From Desulfurellaceae bacterium bin18 (GTDB lineage Bacteria; Desulfobacterota; Binatia; Bin18), in NCBI GenBank assembly GCA_002238415.1, contig MPMI01000001.1:237669-301668 (forward strand): a stretch of DNA of 64,000 nt, written 5' to 3'. The notes under the pieces were generated by a model. The model searched no databases. It was not told the origin of the DNA and was given only the letters and a program-made list of their open reading frames with translations. The position numbers were made by a program, and so were the translations under genes. Shown piece after piece: positions 35,396 through 44,783 of this stretch; the first letter of the stretch is position 1, and each line of letters starts with the position of its first letter.

Positions 35396-36222
35396 TGTGT
35401 CGCCTCCTCGATAAAAGCCGTCAGAATAGCAGCGAGTTCACGCGGCCGTTCCAAAAGCGGTTCGTGGCCGGTGCCCGCGATGCGGATCAGTCGGCAGTTC
35501 GGTAATACTGCGGCAAATTTATCCGACATGGCGTTCGGGACGAGGCGGTCTTCTTCAGCCCCAATGACCTGGGTTGGACAGGTCAGTCGCTGTAGGCGGT
35601 GTTCGAGTTTGAGGTTGTAGCGCGGTGCCCACATGAGGCGTGCCGCGGCAGAGAATTCACTATACATATGAATGCCTTCATCGAAATCCTCCCCGTCCGG
35701 TAACCACTCCTGCATCACGTCCTTGTCCTTGAATAGACGGTCCATGACTTCGGGTGGGGAGAGCTGAAAAATATCGACTCCAGGATCGTCTTCAAGACGC
35801 AGTCCAACCGGTGTGATGAGCGAGAGCGATTTGAGCCGGCGCGGATAAAACGAAGCAAACTCGGCGGCTGCCCAGCCACCCATCGAAAAACCGATGAGGT
35901 GGATGTGGGAGAGTTCAAGCTGCTCGAACAACTGGTCATAGAGGATGGTGAGATCATCGAAACCGCGCATCCACTGCGGCAGTGGAGTTTCACCAAAACC
36001 GGGGCACTCAGGGGCAACGAAGTCCAGTTTTTCTGCAAGCATGGCATAGAACGGAAGCCACATGCGTGTGAAGCCGGCCCCGTGAAACAAAACCGTAGCT
36101 TCGCCCGCCCCCTCGCGGCGATACGCGATCGGCAGGCCGAGCACCTCTTCAAAATAGGGCTCGGTATAATGCTTCTGCGGTCTTGGTATGTCGATTTTCT
36201 CGACGGCGTCGATATAACTCAT
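35392..36222 (-). CDS. Alpha/beta hydrolase
   Basis: A 276-residue hydrolase. Catalytic triad candidates are Ser in LIGFSMGGWAAAE, Asp in GAEEDRLVPN and His in GTGHEPLLERP. The oxyanion region is LFHGAGFTRMW. The first gene of the LLM run, it overlaps the next by 4 bases. It could be an esterase, lactonase or C-C hydrolase. No cofactor-free dioxygenase or dehalogenase markers are present. Confidence 0.83.
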   Translation of the reverse strand: MSYIDAVEKIDIPRPQKHYTEPYFEEVLGLPIAYRREGAGEATVLFHGAGFTRMWLPFYAMLAEKLDFVAPECPGFGETPLPQWMRGFDDLTILYDQLFEQLELSHIHLIGFSMGGWAAAEFASFYPRRLKSLSLITPVGLRLEDDPGVDIFQLSPPEVMDRLFKDKDVMQEWLPDGEDFDEGIHMYSEFSAAARLMWAPRYNLKLEHRLQRLTCPTQVIGAEEDRLVPNAMSDKFAAVLPNCRLIRIAGTGHEPLLERPRELAAILTAFIEEATQ

Positions 36223-36714
36223 GCGTGTGAATCCTCCTCAGAACGCTCTGCATCTGACCTCACGCTACGTGAGTTCATGCCTTCGAGCGCGAGCCGGTAG
36301 AGCTTCGCTACGTTGTGGCAGACGATCTGTCCATACCGGGGTATGACCCTCACTGTTTTCTTTAGTTGTCAAACATGACGAGCGCAAGGTTGTGGACTCA
36401 ATTCCATGCTTACGGAGGCGGAGCTGCTTGTCCAACGATCAGCCTGGAGACATCGACGCGGTGATCTCATAAACAGGGGGGAGGGGCGCCTCAAGGCGCC
36501 TTCCCTGCGGGAGGTGACGCCGTGGCTCTCACCGGTGAGTCAGTAGGTCGGATTAGCGGAGCGTAATCCGACACTCCTCCCCGTTCCCGCCATGTCGGCT
36601 TACGCCTGCGGCTAAGCTGATCTACAAGGCTGGTGGAAGCCCGCCAAGAAGCAGGCTCAACAAGCAGACGCCCGAGTGAGGCAACAAGCCGTTAGCCGGA
36701 GAGGCGTAGAGAAT
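36223..36714. other. Gene-free interval with gene debris
   Basis: 492 bases. Contains a dyad CTCACGCTACGTGAG (36259-36273), a hairpin GGCGCCTCAAGGCGCC (36486 region), and 26 bases identical to the thiolase gene at 39467-39492 (at 36440-36465). No supported gene. Confidence 0.55.
36440..36465 (+). pseudogene. 26-bp thiolase gene fragment
   Basis: CAGCCTGGAGACATCGACGC and the next six bases equal the thiolase sequence at 39467-39492 and encode QPGDIDAVI in frame, followed by Ser-stop. Flanks are unrelated, so this is a small relic or copied patch. Confidence 0.45.
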
Positions 36715-38397
36715 TTATTCGTCCGTCACGCAGCCTTCGGAGGCGTTTTTCACGCTCTTGATATACTTGTACAGCGTCCCTCGCGTCGCCTTGTACGGCG
36801 GCATGGTCCACTGTGCCCGACGGCGTGCCATCTCCTCGTCACTGACGGCAACGTCAAGGATGTTTTGCTCCGCATCAATGGTGATGATGTCGCCGTCCTG
36901 AATCAGGCCGATCGGGCCGCCTTCCTGCGCTTCGGGTACGATATGACCGATGAGGAAACCGTGCGAGCCGCCGGAAAAACGTCCATCGGTCAAGAGCGCG
37001 ACGCCCCCACCCAGACCGGCACCCACCAGGGCTGACGTGGGGGTCAGCATTTCCGGCATACCCGGCCCGCCTTTCGGACCCTCGTAGCGAATGACCACGA
37101 CATCGCCGTGTTTGATCTCCTGGCGTTCGAGCGCGTGCAGCATATCCTCTTCCGAGTCGAAGACCTTGGCCGGTCCGGTGAAAACCAAACCTTCTTTGCC
37201 GGTGATTTTGCCCACCGCCCCATCTGGTGCGAGATTGCCCTTGAGAATACAAATATGCCCCGTCTCTTTAATCGGACGCTCAATCGGCTGAATAATATCC
37301 TGTTCTTCCGGGAGTCCGGGAAGATCCCGCAGGTTTTCGGCCAGGGTCTTGCCCGTCACCGTCAGGCAGTCACCATGTAGCAGCCCTTTGTCCAGGAGAT
37401 ACTGCATCACTGCCGGAGTGCCGCCGATGTTATGCAGATCTTCCATCACGTACTTGCCGCTGGGTTTGAGGTCGGCCACATACGGCACACGGTCACTCAC
37501 CGCCTGGAAGTCGTCGATGGTGAGTGCCACGTCAACAGCGCGAGCCATAGCGATCAGATGCAGCACGGCGTTGGTCGAGCCGCCTAGCGCCATGACCATG
37601 ACCATGGCGTTTTCGAACGCTTGACGGGTCATGATATCGCGCGGTTTGATATCCTGCTCCAGCAAGGCGCGCATCGCCTGTCCAGCCCGGAGGCTCTCAT
37701 CGAGCTTGCCGGGGTCGGTGGCCGGCGTCGAGGAACTGAACGGCAGGCTCATGCCCAGCGCTTCAATGGCTGAGGCCATGGTGTTGGCGGTGTACATGCC
37801 GCCACACGCCCCGGCGCCGGGGCAGGCATGGCGGACGACATCCTGGCGCTCGGCGTCGGTGATGGTCTTGGCAATATACTGACCATAGCACTGGAACGCC
37901 GACACGATGTCGAGCGTCTTACCGTCGCTGTGACCGGGGCGGATGGTGCCGCCGTAGATCATCAAGGCCGGGCGATTCACACGTCCCATCGCCATGATGA
38001 CGCCGGGCATGTTTTTGTCGCAGCCGGGGATGGTGATGAGGCCGTCATACCATTGCGCACCCATAACGGTTTCGATGGAGTCGGCGATGAGGTCGCGCGA
38101 TTGCAGCGAGAAGCTCATGCCGCTCGTGCCCATGGAAATGCCGTCCGACACCCCAACCGTGTTGAAACGCATCCCGACCATGTCGGCGGCAACCACGCCC
38201 TCTTTGACCTTCGTGGCGATGTCGCCCAGGTGCATATTGCACGGATTGCCGTCGAACCACACGCTGGCGATACCGACCTGGGCGCGCTGCATATCAGCTT
38301 CGGTCAGCCCCGTGGCGTACAGCATAGCCTGAGACGCCCCTTGCGACTTGGGCTGGGTGATGTGGGCGCTGGTACGATTGAGTTGTGTGTCAGCCAT
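36715..38397 (-). CDS. ilvD: Dihydroxy-acid dehydratase
   Basis: A 560-residue IlvD/Edd-family iron-sulfur dehydratase of branched-chain amino acid synthesis, converting 2,3-dihydroxyacids to 2-oxoacids. Cluster-ligand Cys residues are in [18 protein letters not shown] and [12 protein letters not shown]. The C-terminal [17 protein letters not shown] is complete. Full family length. It stands alone here without ilvBC genes. Sugar-acid dehydratases share these motifs, but the sequence fits the IlvD type. Confidence 0.93.
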   Translation of the reverse strand: MADTQLNRTSAHITQPKSQGASQAMLYATGLTEADMQRAQVGIASVWFDGNPCNMHLGDIATKVKEGVVAADMVGMRFNTVGVSDGISMGTSGMSFSLQSRDLIADSIETVMGAQWYDGLITIPGCDKNMPGVIMAMGRVNRPALMIYGGTIRPGHSDGKTLDIVSAFQCYGQYIAKTITDAERQDVVRHACPGAGACGGMYTANTMASAIEALGMSLPFSSSTPATDPGKLDESLRAGQAMRALLEQDIKPRDIMTRQAFENAMVMVMALGGSTNAVLHLIAMARAVDVALTIDDFQAVSDRVPYVADLKPSGKYVMEDLHNIGGTPAVMQYLLDKGLLHGDCLTVTGKTLAENLRDLPGLPEEQDIIQPIERPIKETGHICILKGNLAPDGAVGKITGKEGLVFTGPAKVFDSEEDMLHALERQEIKHGDVVVIRYEGPKGGPGMPEMLTPTSALVGAGLGGGVALLTDGRFSGGSHGFLIGHIVPEAQEGGPIGLIQDGDIITIDAEQNILDVAVSDEEMARRRAQWTMPPYKATRGTLYKYIKSVKNASEGCVTDE

Positions 38398-38827
38398 AAT
38401 GATTCCTCACGAAAAACCGCTCGGGGCGCGCAGGATAAAAATGACGGCCACTCATGACGGGACGGGCGACCTCACAGGCGACCAGATCGTCCGGCGGCAT
38501 CCGGGCACGTCCTGCGGTGCGCGCCAGCGCTTTTCCGTCATTATCAACACCCTGCTATTCTCCCTCAACGCCGATCAAAAGAGTGTTTTAGTGGAGTGAC
38601 GACGCAGTCTACTGAGAAGCCCCAGAGCTGTCAACGTATACTGCGAGATGGAGCGATGCTGGGCCGGAGCGAAGCATCCCACCAACATGCCCTGGAGGAA
38701 CGTGCGGCGCAGCAGCTTCTCGTTTTTGTTGCCCAAACGCGTTACCCTGGGCCGATCTTTTACGAGGAGCCCGTCCAGGTATTCTGTGACGGCTGATCAA
38801 ACAACACGCAGCCCAAGGGAGCAACAC
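38398..38827. other. Gene-free interval
   Basis: 430 bases between the divergently transcribed ilvD and NTF2-like genes, likely holding both promoters. An open frame covers 38648-38827 upstream of the NTF2-like start but resembles nothing known and lacks a convincing ribosome binding site. Confidence 0.5.
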
Positions 38828-39268
38828 ATGACCATCGACCAACACAACGATTTGGAAGCGATCCGCCAGCTCAAAGCGCGCTATTTCCGATTGATGGACA
38901 CGCGGCAGTGGGATCTTTTGAGCGAATGTTTCACTGCCGATGTTTCGGCGGTATACGAAGGCGCGCCGCGCGCCAGCGAGGATCTGCCGCGCGACATCAA
39001 GATCGAGGGCCGCGACGCGCTGGTTGACGGCATCCGTACGCTGATGACCGGCGCAAAATCGATACATCAGGGCTACATGCCGGAAATCGAACTGACCGGC
39101 CCAACAACCGCACGCGGTGTCTGGTCGATGTTTGACGATGTGCGCCTGCCGACCTGCAACTTTAAGGGCTGGGGGCATTATCACGAAGACTATGTGAAGG
39201 AAGATGGCCGGTGGAAGATGAAAAAGATTCACCTGACCCGCCTGCATACAGAAGAGGAATGGCTGTAG
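38828..39268 (+). CDS. NTF2/SnoaL-like protein
   Basis: A 146-residue small alpha+beta barrel protein of the SnoaL_4 type: LKARYFRLMDTRQWDLLSECF, IHQGYMPEIELTGPTTARGVW and GWGHYHEDYVKEDGRWKMKKI. Such proteins act as isomerases, dehydratases or cyclases on hydrophobic substrates. GGGAG precedes the ATG at 38828. It precedes the thiolase cluster and probably belongs to it. Confidence 0.8.
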   Translation: MTIDQHNDLEAIRQLKARYFRLMDTRQWDLLSECFTADVSAVYEGAPRASEDLPRDIKIEGRDALVDGIRTLMTGAKSIHQGYMPEIELTGPTTARGVWSMFDDVRLPTCNFKGWGHYHEDYVKEDGRWKMKKIHLTRLHTEEEWL

Positions 39269-39322
39269 CCCGGTCTTTGCCGAAGCCACATCCTGGAAAC
39301 TATGTCATACCTGTAGGGGGCA

Positions 39323-40513
39323 ATGCGTATGCCTGCGTTAACCGATTTGAGGGACCAAGCCTGCATCGTCGGCATCGGCGAAACAGCCTACACGCGCGGC
39401 ACGCCTAAGAGCGCGCTCGAACTCGCCCTGGAGGCGTCGCTGGGCGCGATCGAGGATGCCGGCATACAGCCTGGAGACATCGACGCGGTGATTCTCCCCA
39501 ACGGAGCCGGGAGCGGCGGCACGGCGGGTGATTTTTGTGCGAACCTGGGGCTGCAAGATTTGCATTACACTACCTCTCTCCAGGAAATGGGCGGGGCCAT
39601 GTGTGTGTCTGCCGTTGAGTCTGCCACCACCGCGCTGGCCAGTGGGATTGCGCAGTATGCATTGATTCCTCTGTGCAGCCGGTTCTATTCCGGACGGAGA
39701 GCCCGGCAGGTGACGTCCGACCCTGGGACGGGACTACAAGCGGCGGAAACCATCAGGGACTACTACGCGCCGTTCGGCGTGGCGGCGCCGCCCCAACATT
39801 ACGCATGGATGACGCAGCGACATATGCAACTGTATGGCACCACCCACGAGCAACTGGGTGCGGTGGCGGTGGCGATGCGCAAACACGCCCAGTTACACCC
39901 CAACGCCCTCATGCAGCGGGCGCCGCTCACCTTGGAGGACTACTTGTCGTCGCGGTGGATCAGTTATCCCTACCGGCTCTTGGATTGTTGCCTGGAGACC
40001 GATGGCGCTGCAGCGTTACTCATGACGTCTGCCGAGCGCGCCAAAGATCTGCGTAAGAAGCCTGTCTATGTGACGGGCGTGGCGTCGGGCCATCCGTTTC
40101 CACCCCACGACATTCCCAATCGACCCGATATCCTCAAAATCGGGCTCGACTTTTGCGCGTCGCGCGCTTACGCGATGGCCGGGGTCCAGCCGAGCGATAT
40201 TGATTTCGCCGAGATTTACGACTGCTTCACCGGGCAGGCCATTTTGCAAATCGAGTCGGCGGGATTCTGCAAGAAAGGCGAAGGTGGACCTTTCGTTGAA
40301 AACGGACGGATCGAACTCGGCGGCGCGCTGCCGGTGAATACGCATGGCGGTCTGCTCTCACAGGCGCACAATACCGGTATGAACCACCTGGTTGAGGCCG
40401 TCGTGCAACTCCGCCACGAGGCCGACTCGCGTCAGGTGCAAGACCCCGAGTTCGGGGTGGTGACCGGCTGGGGAGGTCACGGGCATGGGTCGATCGCGAT
40501 TTTACGTCGCTGA
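39323..40513 (+). CDS. Thiolase-family (lipid-transfer/acetyl-CoA acetyltransferase-like) protein
   Basis: A 396-residue thiolase-fold protein: ACIVGIGETAYTRG, QEMGGAMCVSAVESATTALASG (position of the reactive Cys loop), DIDFAEIYDCFTGQAILQIE and the C-terminal NTHGGLLSQAHNTGMNHLVEAV followed by GWGGHGHGSIAI. The sequence is of the SCP-x thiolase/Ltp2-aldolase group, which works with DUF35 partners. A DUF35 Zn-ribbon protein follows 12 bases later, supporting a complex for side-chain cleavage of sterol-like acyl-CoAs, by analogy. Confidence 0.85.
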   Translation: MRMPALTDLRDQACIVGIGETAYTRGTPKSALELALEASLGAIEDAGIQPGDIDAVILPNGAGSGGTAGDFCANLGLQDLHYTTSLQEMGGAMCVSAVESATTALASGIAQYALIPLCSRFYSGRRARQVTSDPGTGLQAAETIRDYYAPFGVAAPPQHYAWMTQRHMQLYGTTHEQLGAVAVAMRKHAQLHPNALMQRAPLTLEDYLSSRWISYPYRLLDCCLETDGAAALLMTSAERAKDLRKKPVYVTGVASGHPFPPHDIPNRPDILKIGLDFCASRAYAMAGVQPSDIDFAEIYDCFTGQAILQIESAGFCKKGEGGPFVENGRIELGGALPVNTHGGLLSQAHNTGMNHLVEAVVQLRHEADSRQVQDPEFGVVTGWGGHGHGSIAILRR

Positions 40514-40525
40514 GGGAGTCGCAAC

Positions 40526-40957
40526 ATGACGACTGAGAATGCAACACCGCTTGTTCGATTGCCCGTCTTAGGGGGCTACACAAAGGAATTCTATGACTGG
40601 TGCCAGCAGCGGGAGCTGCGCTTTCAATGCTGTCAGGAGTGTGGAACGTGGCGTCATCCGCCGCGGCCCATGTGCACCAGTTGTCACTCCCTGGAGTGGG
40701 CATGGGCTCCGGCGAAAGGAACAGGCACGGTCTATTGTTGGACGACCGTGTATCAGGCGCTCGACCCGGCGTTCGCCGAGCACGTGCCATATGCAGCAGT
40801 GGTGGTCGAACTGGATGAAGGGCCGCGACTCACAACGTGGGTGACGGGAGTAGTGCCTGACGAGCTCCAAGTCGGTATGCCGGTTGAAGTCTGGTTCGAC
40901 ACTGTCAGTGACGACGTGACGCTGCCTAAATTTAAACCTCAGCTGCCGTCCCTTTAA
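40526..40957 (+). CDS. Zn-ribbon OB-fold (DUF35/ChsH2-like) protein
   Basis: A 143-residue partner protein: N-terminal helix, a rubredoxin-like Zn ribbon CQECGTWRHPPRPMCTSC, then an OB-fold (GTGTVYCWTTVYQAL, PYAAVVVELDEGPRLTTWV). DUF35 proteins form obligate complexes with thiolase-like or aldolase proteins and bind acyl-CoA. It immediately follows such a gene. Confidence 0.86.
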   Translation: MTTENATPLVRLPVLGGYTKEFYDWCQQRELRFQCCQECGTWRHPPRPMCTSCHSLEWAWAPAKGTGTVYCWTTVYQALDPAFAEHVPYAAVVVELDEGPRLTTWVTGVVPDELQVGMPVEVWFDTVSDDVTLPKFKPQLPSL

Positions 40958-41017
40958 TAAGGAGAGAACCTCCCGTTAAAGTTCTTTACTCGACCGTAGC
41001 AAAGGGAAGTTGCCATT

Positions 41018-42229
41018 ATGTCTGCGCCCAATATCATGTCGTCCGAGTACGAAAAGGATCCGTATCCGATCCTTGCTGACATCCGCGAGAATCACCCGAT
41101 CTATTTTCAGGAGGGACTTAACAGCTGGGTCATTTCTCGCCACGAGGACATCAAGTTCGCTCTCAGGAATCCGTCATTCACGACTGACAATTATTCCTGG
41201 CAATTGGAACCTGTGCATGGCAGAAACATCATGCAACTGGAAGGAAGCGAACACCGGCACACTCGCGCTGTCGTCATCCCCACGCTGCGAGGAGCTAAGC
41301 TGCGAGAGAACTTCGAGTCGATTGTCGTGAACAATTCTAAGCAGCTCATCGATGCCTGGCGCTATGATGGCAAAGTCGAGCTGGTGTCCCAGTTCACGCA
41401 GAGGCTCCCGCTGAGTGTGATTATTGACGTCCTCGGGCTTGACCCGCAAGACAAGGGGAAGTTCCATCGCTGGTATAACGATATCCACGACTTTTTGACC
41501 AATACGACAGGCGACCCCGACCTCACTGCGGCAGGGCTCCGCACGCATGATGAGTTGAAGGCGTACATGATGCCACTCATCCAAGATCGTAAGGAAAGCC
41601 CGCGTGACGACCTGATCAGCCAAATCGTGCACGCCGAAATCAACGGAGAAAGGATGTCCGACATCGATATCAAGTCGTATATCAGCTTCCTCCTCGTCGC
41701 CGGCAGCGAGTCGACAGACTTACAGATGTCGAACATGTGGCTCCGTCTCCTGGAAAACCCCGATCAACTGCAAGCGGTGCGTGAGGATCGCAGTTTGATC
41801 AAGACCGCCTTCGCCGAGTCCCTCCGACACACGGCCGCAGTGCTGATGATCATGCGCCAGGCATCGGAGGATGTCGAGTTCCATGGCGTGACTGTCCCCG
41901 CCGGCTCGACGGTAACCTTGCTGCTGGCCGCAGCGAATCGGGACCCACGGAAATTCTCTGAACCGGATACCTTCAATATTTTCCGTGATGATTTGCAAAC
42001 TGATAGGGAATTTACCGGCGCCGCCAACCACATGACGTTCTCACTTGGGCGCCACTTTTGCATCGGGACTTACCTCGCGGCAATGGAAGCGGAGACTGCG
42101 ACCAATCAACTCCTCGACGCCATGGACGACATCGCATTCGCCGACGGTCATATCCCACAGGCAGTAGGGAGCTTTGTTCGGGCCCCAAGGTACATGCCAC
42201 TGACCTTCACCCCCACGAGTGAGAAGTAG
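41018..42229 (+). CDS. Cytochrome P450
   Basis: A 403-residue soluble bacterial P450. The haem loop is FSLGRHFCIGTYLA with the Cys ligand at residue 348. The I-helix is LLVAGSESTDL with Ser in place of the usual Thr neighbour pattern (AGxET), and the ExxR is ESLRH. It follows the thiolase-DUF35 pair on the same strand, 60 bases on, and precedes a 3Fe-4S ferredoxin gene that probably feeds it electrons. The substrate is unknown; steroid or fatty-acid-like compounds are plausible from context. Confidence 0.9.
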   Translation: MSAPNIMSSEYEKDPYPILADIRENHPIYFQEGLNSWVISRHEDIKFALRNPSFTTDNYSWQLEPVHGRNIMQLEGSEHRHTRAVVIPTLRGAKLRENFESIVVNNSKQLIDAWRYDGKVELVSQFTQRLPLSVIIDVLGLDPQDKGKFHRWYNDIHDFLTNTTGDPDLTAAGLRTHDELKAYMMPLIQDRKESPRDDLISQIVHAEINGERMSDIDIKSYISFLLVAGSESTDLQMSNMWLRLLENPDQLQAVREDRSLIKTAFAESLRHTAAVLMIMRQASEDVEFHGVTVPAGSTVTLLLAAANRDPRKFSEPDTFNIFRDDLQTDREFTGAANHMTFSLGRHFCIGTYLAAMEAETATNQLLDAMDDIAFADGHIPQAVGSFVRAPRYMPLTFTPTSEK

Positions 42230-42334
42230 CAGATACATGGGCTTAAGCACGGGTCATACAATCAAACCCGTTCCTACCGCTATCGAGGGCATCAATGACT
42301 GGTCACGGGTGAGCAGGATATCCGTGCATCTCCC

Positions 42335-42532
42335 ATGAAGATTAACTTAAACTCCTATGCCTGCCAGGGCCACGCCCGCTGCCACGCGCTTGCCCCTGAG
42401 CTCTTCGGCCTTAACGATGAGGACCTCGCCGTGCTGCTCATTGACGGCGACATCCCAGCGGAACTCGAGGAAAATGCCCGTTTAGCAGCGCAGAGATGCC
42501 CCGAATGCGCAATCGAAATCATCGAAGAGTAA
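42335..42532 (+). CDS. 3Fe-4S ferredoxin, P450 partner
   Basis: A 65-residue ferredoxin with C10-x5-C16 (ACQGHARC) and C55-Pro (QRCPECAIEI), the pattern of single-cluster P450 ferredoxins. It lies 105 bases after the P450 gene and is convergent with a second P450, so it could serve both. Confidence 0.87.
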   Translation: MKINLNSYACQGHARCHALAPELFGLNDEDLAVLLIDGDIPAELEENARLAAQRCPECAIEIIEE

Positions 42533-42575
42533 TCAGCTATAACTTGACAGTACGCGGAATAAAGCTCGGGGTGAC

Positions 42576-43811
42576 CTACGCGGCCGCTTTACGCTTCAGT
42601 CGCACGGGCATGGTCGCGAGACCGAATACGTAGTTCGACGGAATATACTCAACGGGCCCGATGACTTCGATGCCGCCGTAACGATTGAGCACTTCCTGCA
42701 GCGCTATCTCGAGTTCGAGCTTGGCGAGCGGGGCGCCGGCACAGAAGTGCGCGCCGGCAGCGAAGCCGATATGCGGATTCGGATGGCGCGTGATGTCGAA
42801 AACGTCGGCGTTCTCGAACACATCCTCGTCGCGGTTCGCCGATGGGAACCAGACCACGATATTGTCGCCTTTTTTGATCTGTTTGCCGCCGAGTTCCGTA
42901 TCCGCAGTCGCCATCCGTCTGAAGGCAACGGCCGCGTTCGTCCAGCGCACGACTTCTTCTACCGCGCGGCGCATACCTTTTGGATTCTCGCGCAGATACT
43001 GCATTTGATCCGGATGCTCGAGCAGCGTCTGCACGCCACCTGCAAACGCGTTCCGTGTGGTTTCAAAACCCGCGACGAGCATCAGCATGCCGTTCCTGCC
43101 GACCTCCGCGTCCGACAGAGGCTTCCCATCCACCTCGGCGTTGGCGAGCAGTGCGAGTGGATCGTCCATCGGGCAGCCCCGACGCTCGTTAGACAAGCCG
43201 AGGCAATACTGGGTCATGTTGTTGAATCCCTGCAGCGATGTCTCGGCGTCGTGATTGAAGCCCTGGTGGGACATCTTTCCCCAGCTCAGGATCCTCCCCC
43301 AATCCTCTTCCGGCACTTTCAGGATGTCGGAGATCACGGCCATCGGGATCCTGGCGCCGATATCGGCGACGAGATCGCACTCGCCCGAAGCCGGCAGGTT
43401 GTCGAAGATGCCCCTGATGATTTCGGTGCAACGATCGGTGTAATCCAGCATCGCTTTCGGTTTGAATGGCCCTTCGAAGACCGCCCGCACTTTCGTGTGC
43501 CGTGGCGGGTCGGTCGTCAGGATGCTCTCGCCGACGCCGAAACCCTTCTTAGACACGATGTCGAGCTCTGCGGCGAACGGCGGCATCTGCCCGGTAGTTC
43601 CGGTATTGAAGAGCACCGCGTCGTCCAGTACCGCTCTGCATTCCGCGTGCTTGAAGACCGACCAGAAGCCGACGCCATCGTCGCGCACGGTCCAGTGGAC
43701 GGGATCGTCCCGCCGCATCTGCGTGAACAGCTCGTAGACGGCATCCTGGTCGCTGAAGAAATCCGCGTCGATCAGTTTCTGATCGATCGTGCGCAAATCA
43801 GTCTCTGGCAT
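42576..43811 (-). CDS. Cytochrome P450
   Basis: A 411-residue P450 with haem loop GFAAGAHFCAGAPLAK (Cys 357), I-helix LMLVAGFETTRN with the canonical acid-alcohol pair, and ExxR EEVVR. The frame extends 51 codons upstream, but the ATG at 43811 follows GGGAGGGG. It resembles the CYP125/CYP142/CYP124-like and related groups that oxidise hydrophobic chains. It converges on the ferredoxin gene. Confidence 0.9.
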   Translation of the reverse strand: MPETDLRTIDQKLIDADFFSDQDAVYELFTQMRRDDPVHWTVRDDGVGFWSVFKHAECRAVLDDAVLFNTGTTGQMPPFAAELDIVSKKGFGVGESILTTDPPRHTKVRAVFEGPFKPKAMLDYTDRCTEIIRGIFDNLPASGECDLVADIGARIPMAVISDILKVPEEDWGRILSWGKMSHQGFNHDAETSLQGFNNMTQYCLGLSNERRGCPMDDPLALLANAEVDGKPLSDAEVGRNGMLMLVAGFETTRNAFAGGVQTLLEHPDQMQYLRENPKGMRRAVEEVVRWTNAAVAFRRMATADTELGGKQIKKGDNIVVWFPSANRDEDVFENADVFDITRHPNPHIGFAAGAHFCAGAPLAKLELEIALQEVLNRYGGIEVIGPVEYIPSNYVFGLATMPVRLKRKAAA

Positions 43812-43967
43812 GGCGATTCCCCTCCCGCCGGATATACGCGCCGCGGCGTCCTTGATCACACGTTTACCGGACGCGATGGGCGGAGAAATATCGCGCCGTA
43901 AATCCAGATCCGCATATTCCAAATCACATCCCCTAACCCATAGCTGGTTTGAACAGTCTTGCAATAT

Positions 43968-43983
43968 GTATCCTGTGGGATAC
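43968..43983 (+). promoter_or_regulatory. Operator-like dyad of the RelE/HigA-type module
   Basis: Inverted repeat GTATCC-TGTG-GGATAC lying 10 bases before the toxin GTG start. Position and symmetry suit an autoregulatory operator for the HTH antitoxin. Confidence 0.55.
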
Positions 43984-43993
43984 TATTATTGTT

Positions 43994-44290
43994 GTGGCTC
44001 AGATCAAAGCAACCGCGGAGTTCACTCGGTGGCTGGATCGCCTCAAGGATTTGCCGGGCCGTGCCCGAATTCAGGCCCGGATCCAACGCCTTGCGGAAGG
44101 GAACCCCGGCCAACACCGGAACCTGAAGTCTGGCCTTTCTGAGTTGAAGATTGATATCGGTCCTGGCTATCGGGTCTACTACACCCTGCGGCAAGATGTA
44201 CTTGTTATCCTGCTCTGCGGCGGAGACAAATCGAGCCAGGCCAAGGACATGAAGTTGGCCTATGAGTTATTGCAGGGCCTGGAGGTTTGA
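43994..44290 (+). CDS. RelE/HigB-type toxin
   Basis: A 98-residue addiction-module killer protein: TAEFTRWLDRLKDLPGRARI, GNPGQHRNLKSGLSELKID, then GPGYRVYYTLRQDVLVILLCGGDKSSQ, the usual order in the phage-derived Gp49-like/HigB family. An ATG at 43949 would place the operator-like dyad inside the gene. The GTG at 43994 matches the length of relatives and is preferred. The antitoxin gene starts 1 base after its stop. Confidence 0.8.
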   Translation: MAQIKATAEFTRWLDRLKDLPGRARIQARIQRLAEGNPGQHRNLKSGLSELKIDIGPGYRVYYTLRQDVLVILLCGGDKSSQAKDMKLAYELLQGLEV

Positions 44291-44291
44291 A

Positions 44292-44585
44292 ATGGCTACG
44301 AAAATTTATGATTACGATGTTGCCGAACATCTTCGCACCCCAGAGGAAATGGCCGCGTACCTGGAAGCATCCATCGCCGAGTGTGATGGGGACCCCGCGT
44401 TTGTGGCAAAGGCCCTGGGAGATATTGCCCGGGCCAAGGGCATGGCGGCCTTGGCGCGTGAAACTGGCTTGGGTCGAGAGAGCCTTTACAAAGCGCTCTC
44501 GGAAGACGGCAACCCACAGCTTGGTACTGTCCTGAAGATTGCCAAGGCGTTGGGGTTGGAGTTCAGCGTCAAGCCGGCCGCGTAG
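44292..44585 (+). CDS. HTH-type antitoxin (putative addiction module antidote)
   Basis: A 97-residue antitoxin: DVAEHLRTPEEMAAYLEASI and the HTH segment GMAALARETGLGRESLYKALS then GNPQLGTVLKIAKALGL. GGAGG precedes the ATG, inside the toxin gene. In this family the toxin gene comes first. Confidence 0.83.
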   Translation: MATKIYDYDVAEHLRTPEEMAAYLEASIAECDGDPAFVAKALGDIARAKGMAALARETGLGRESLYKALSEDGNPQLGTVLKIAKALGLEFSVKPAA

Positions 44586-44600
44586 CACGGGTTGCTTAAG

Positions 44601-44650
44601 GATGAGAAAGTAGGATCGTGTGTGAGAAAAGCATATGGATGTAGATGCCT
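44601..44650 (+). repeat. Dispersed repeat B, copy 1
   Basis: About 50 bases (GAGAAAGTAGGATCGTGTGT then GAGAAAAGCATATGGATGTA) closely matching 55980-56028 and partly 48193-48222. Non-coding. Confidence 0.6.
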
Positions 44651-44783
44651 GGCAGTATATAAATCTATATGCATGTGCAGGCAGGATAATTATAGTTAGG
44701 TGGCATACCTCCGCTAGGTGGAGTCGTAGTCATCCGCATCTAAAGCGACAGACAAATATGGCGAGAGTACCGGGGGAGAACCC

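Noticed and set aside
36486..36501. GGCGCCTCAAGGCGCC as a terminator
   Set aside because: Not close to a gene end on either strand and without a T tract, so only noted as a hairpin.
38648..38827. Upstream extension of the NTF2-like gene
   Set aside because: The added ~60 residues have no resemblance to the family, and the ATG at 38828 has a GGGAG site.
42747..43901. 384-codon plus-strand frame opposite the second P450
   Set aside because: No motif. The minus strand carries the P450 haem loop and I-helix.
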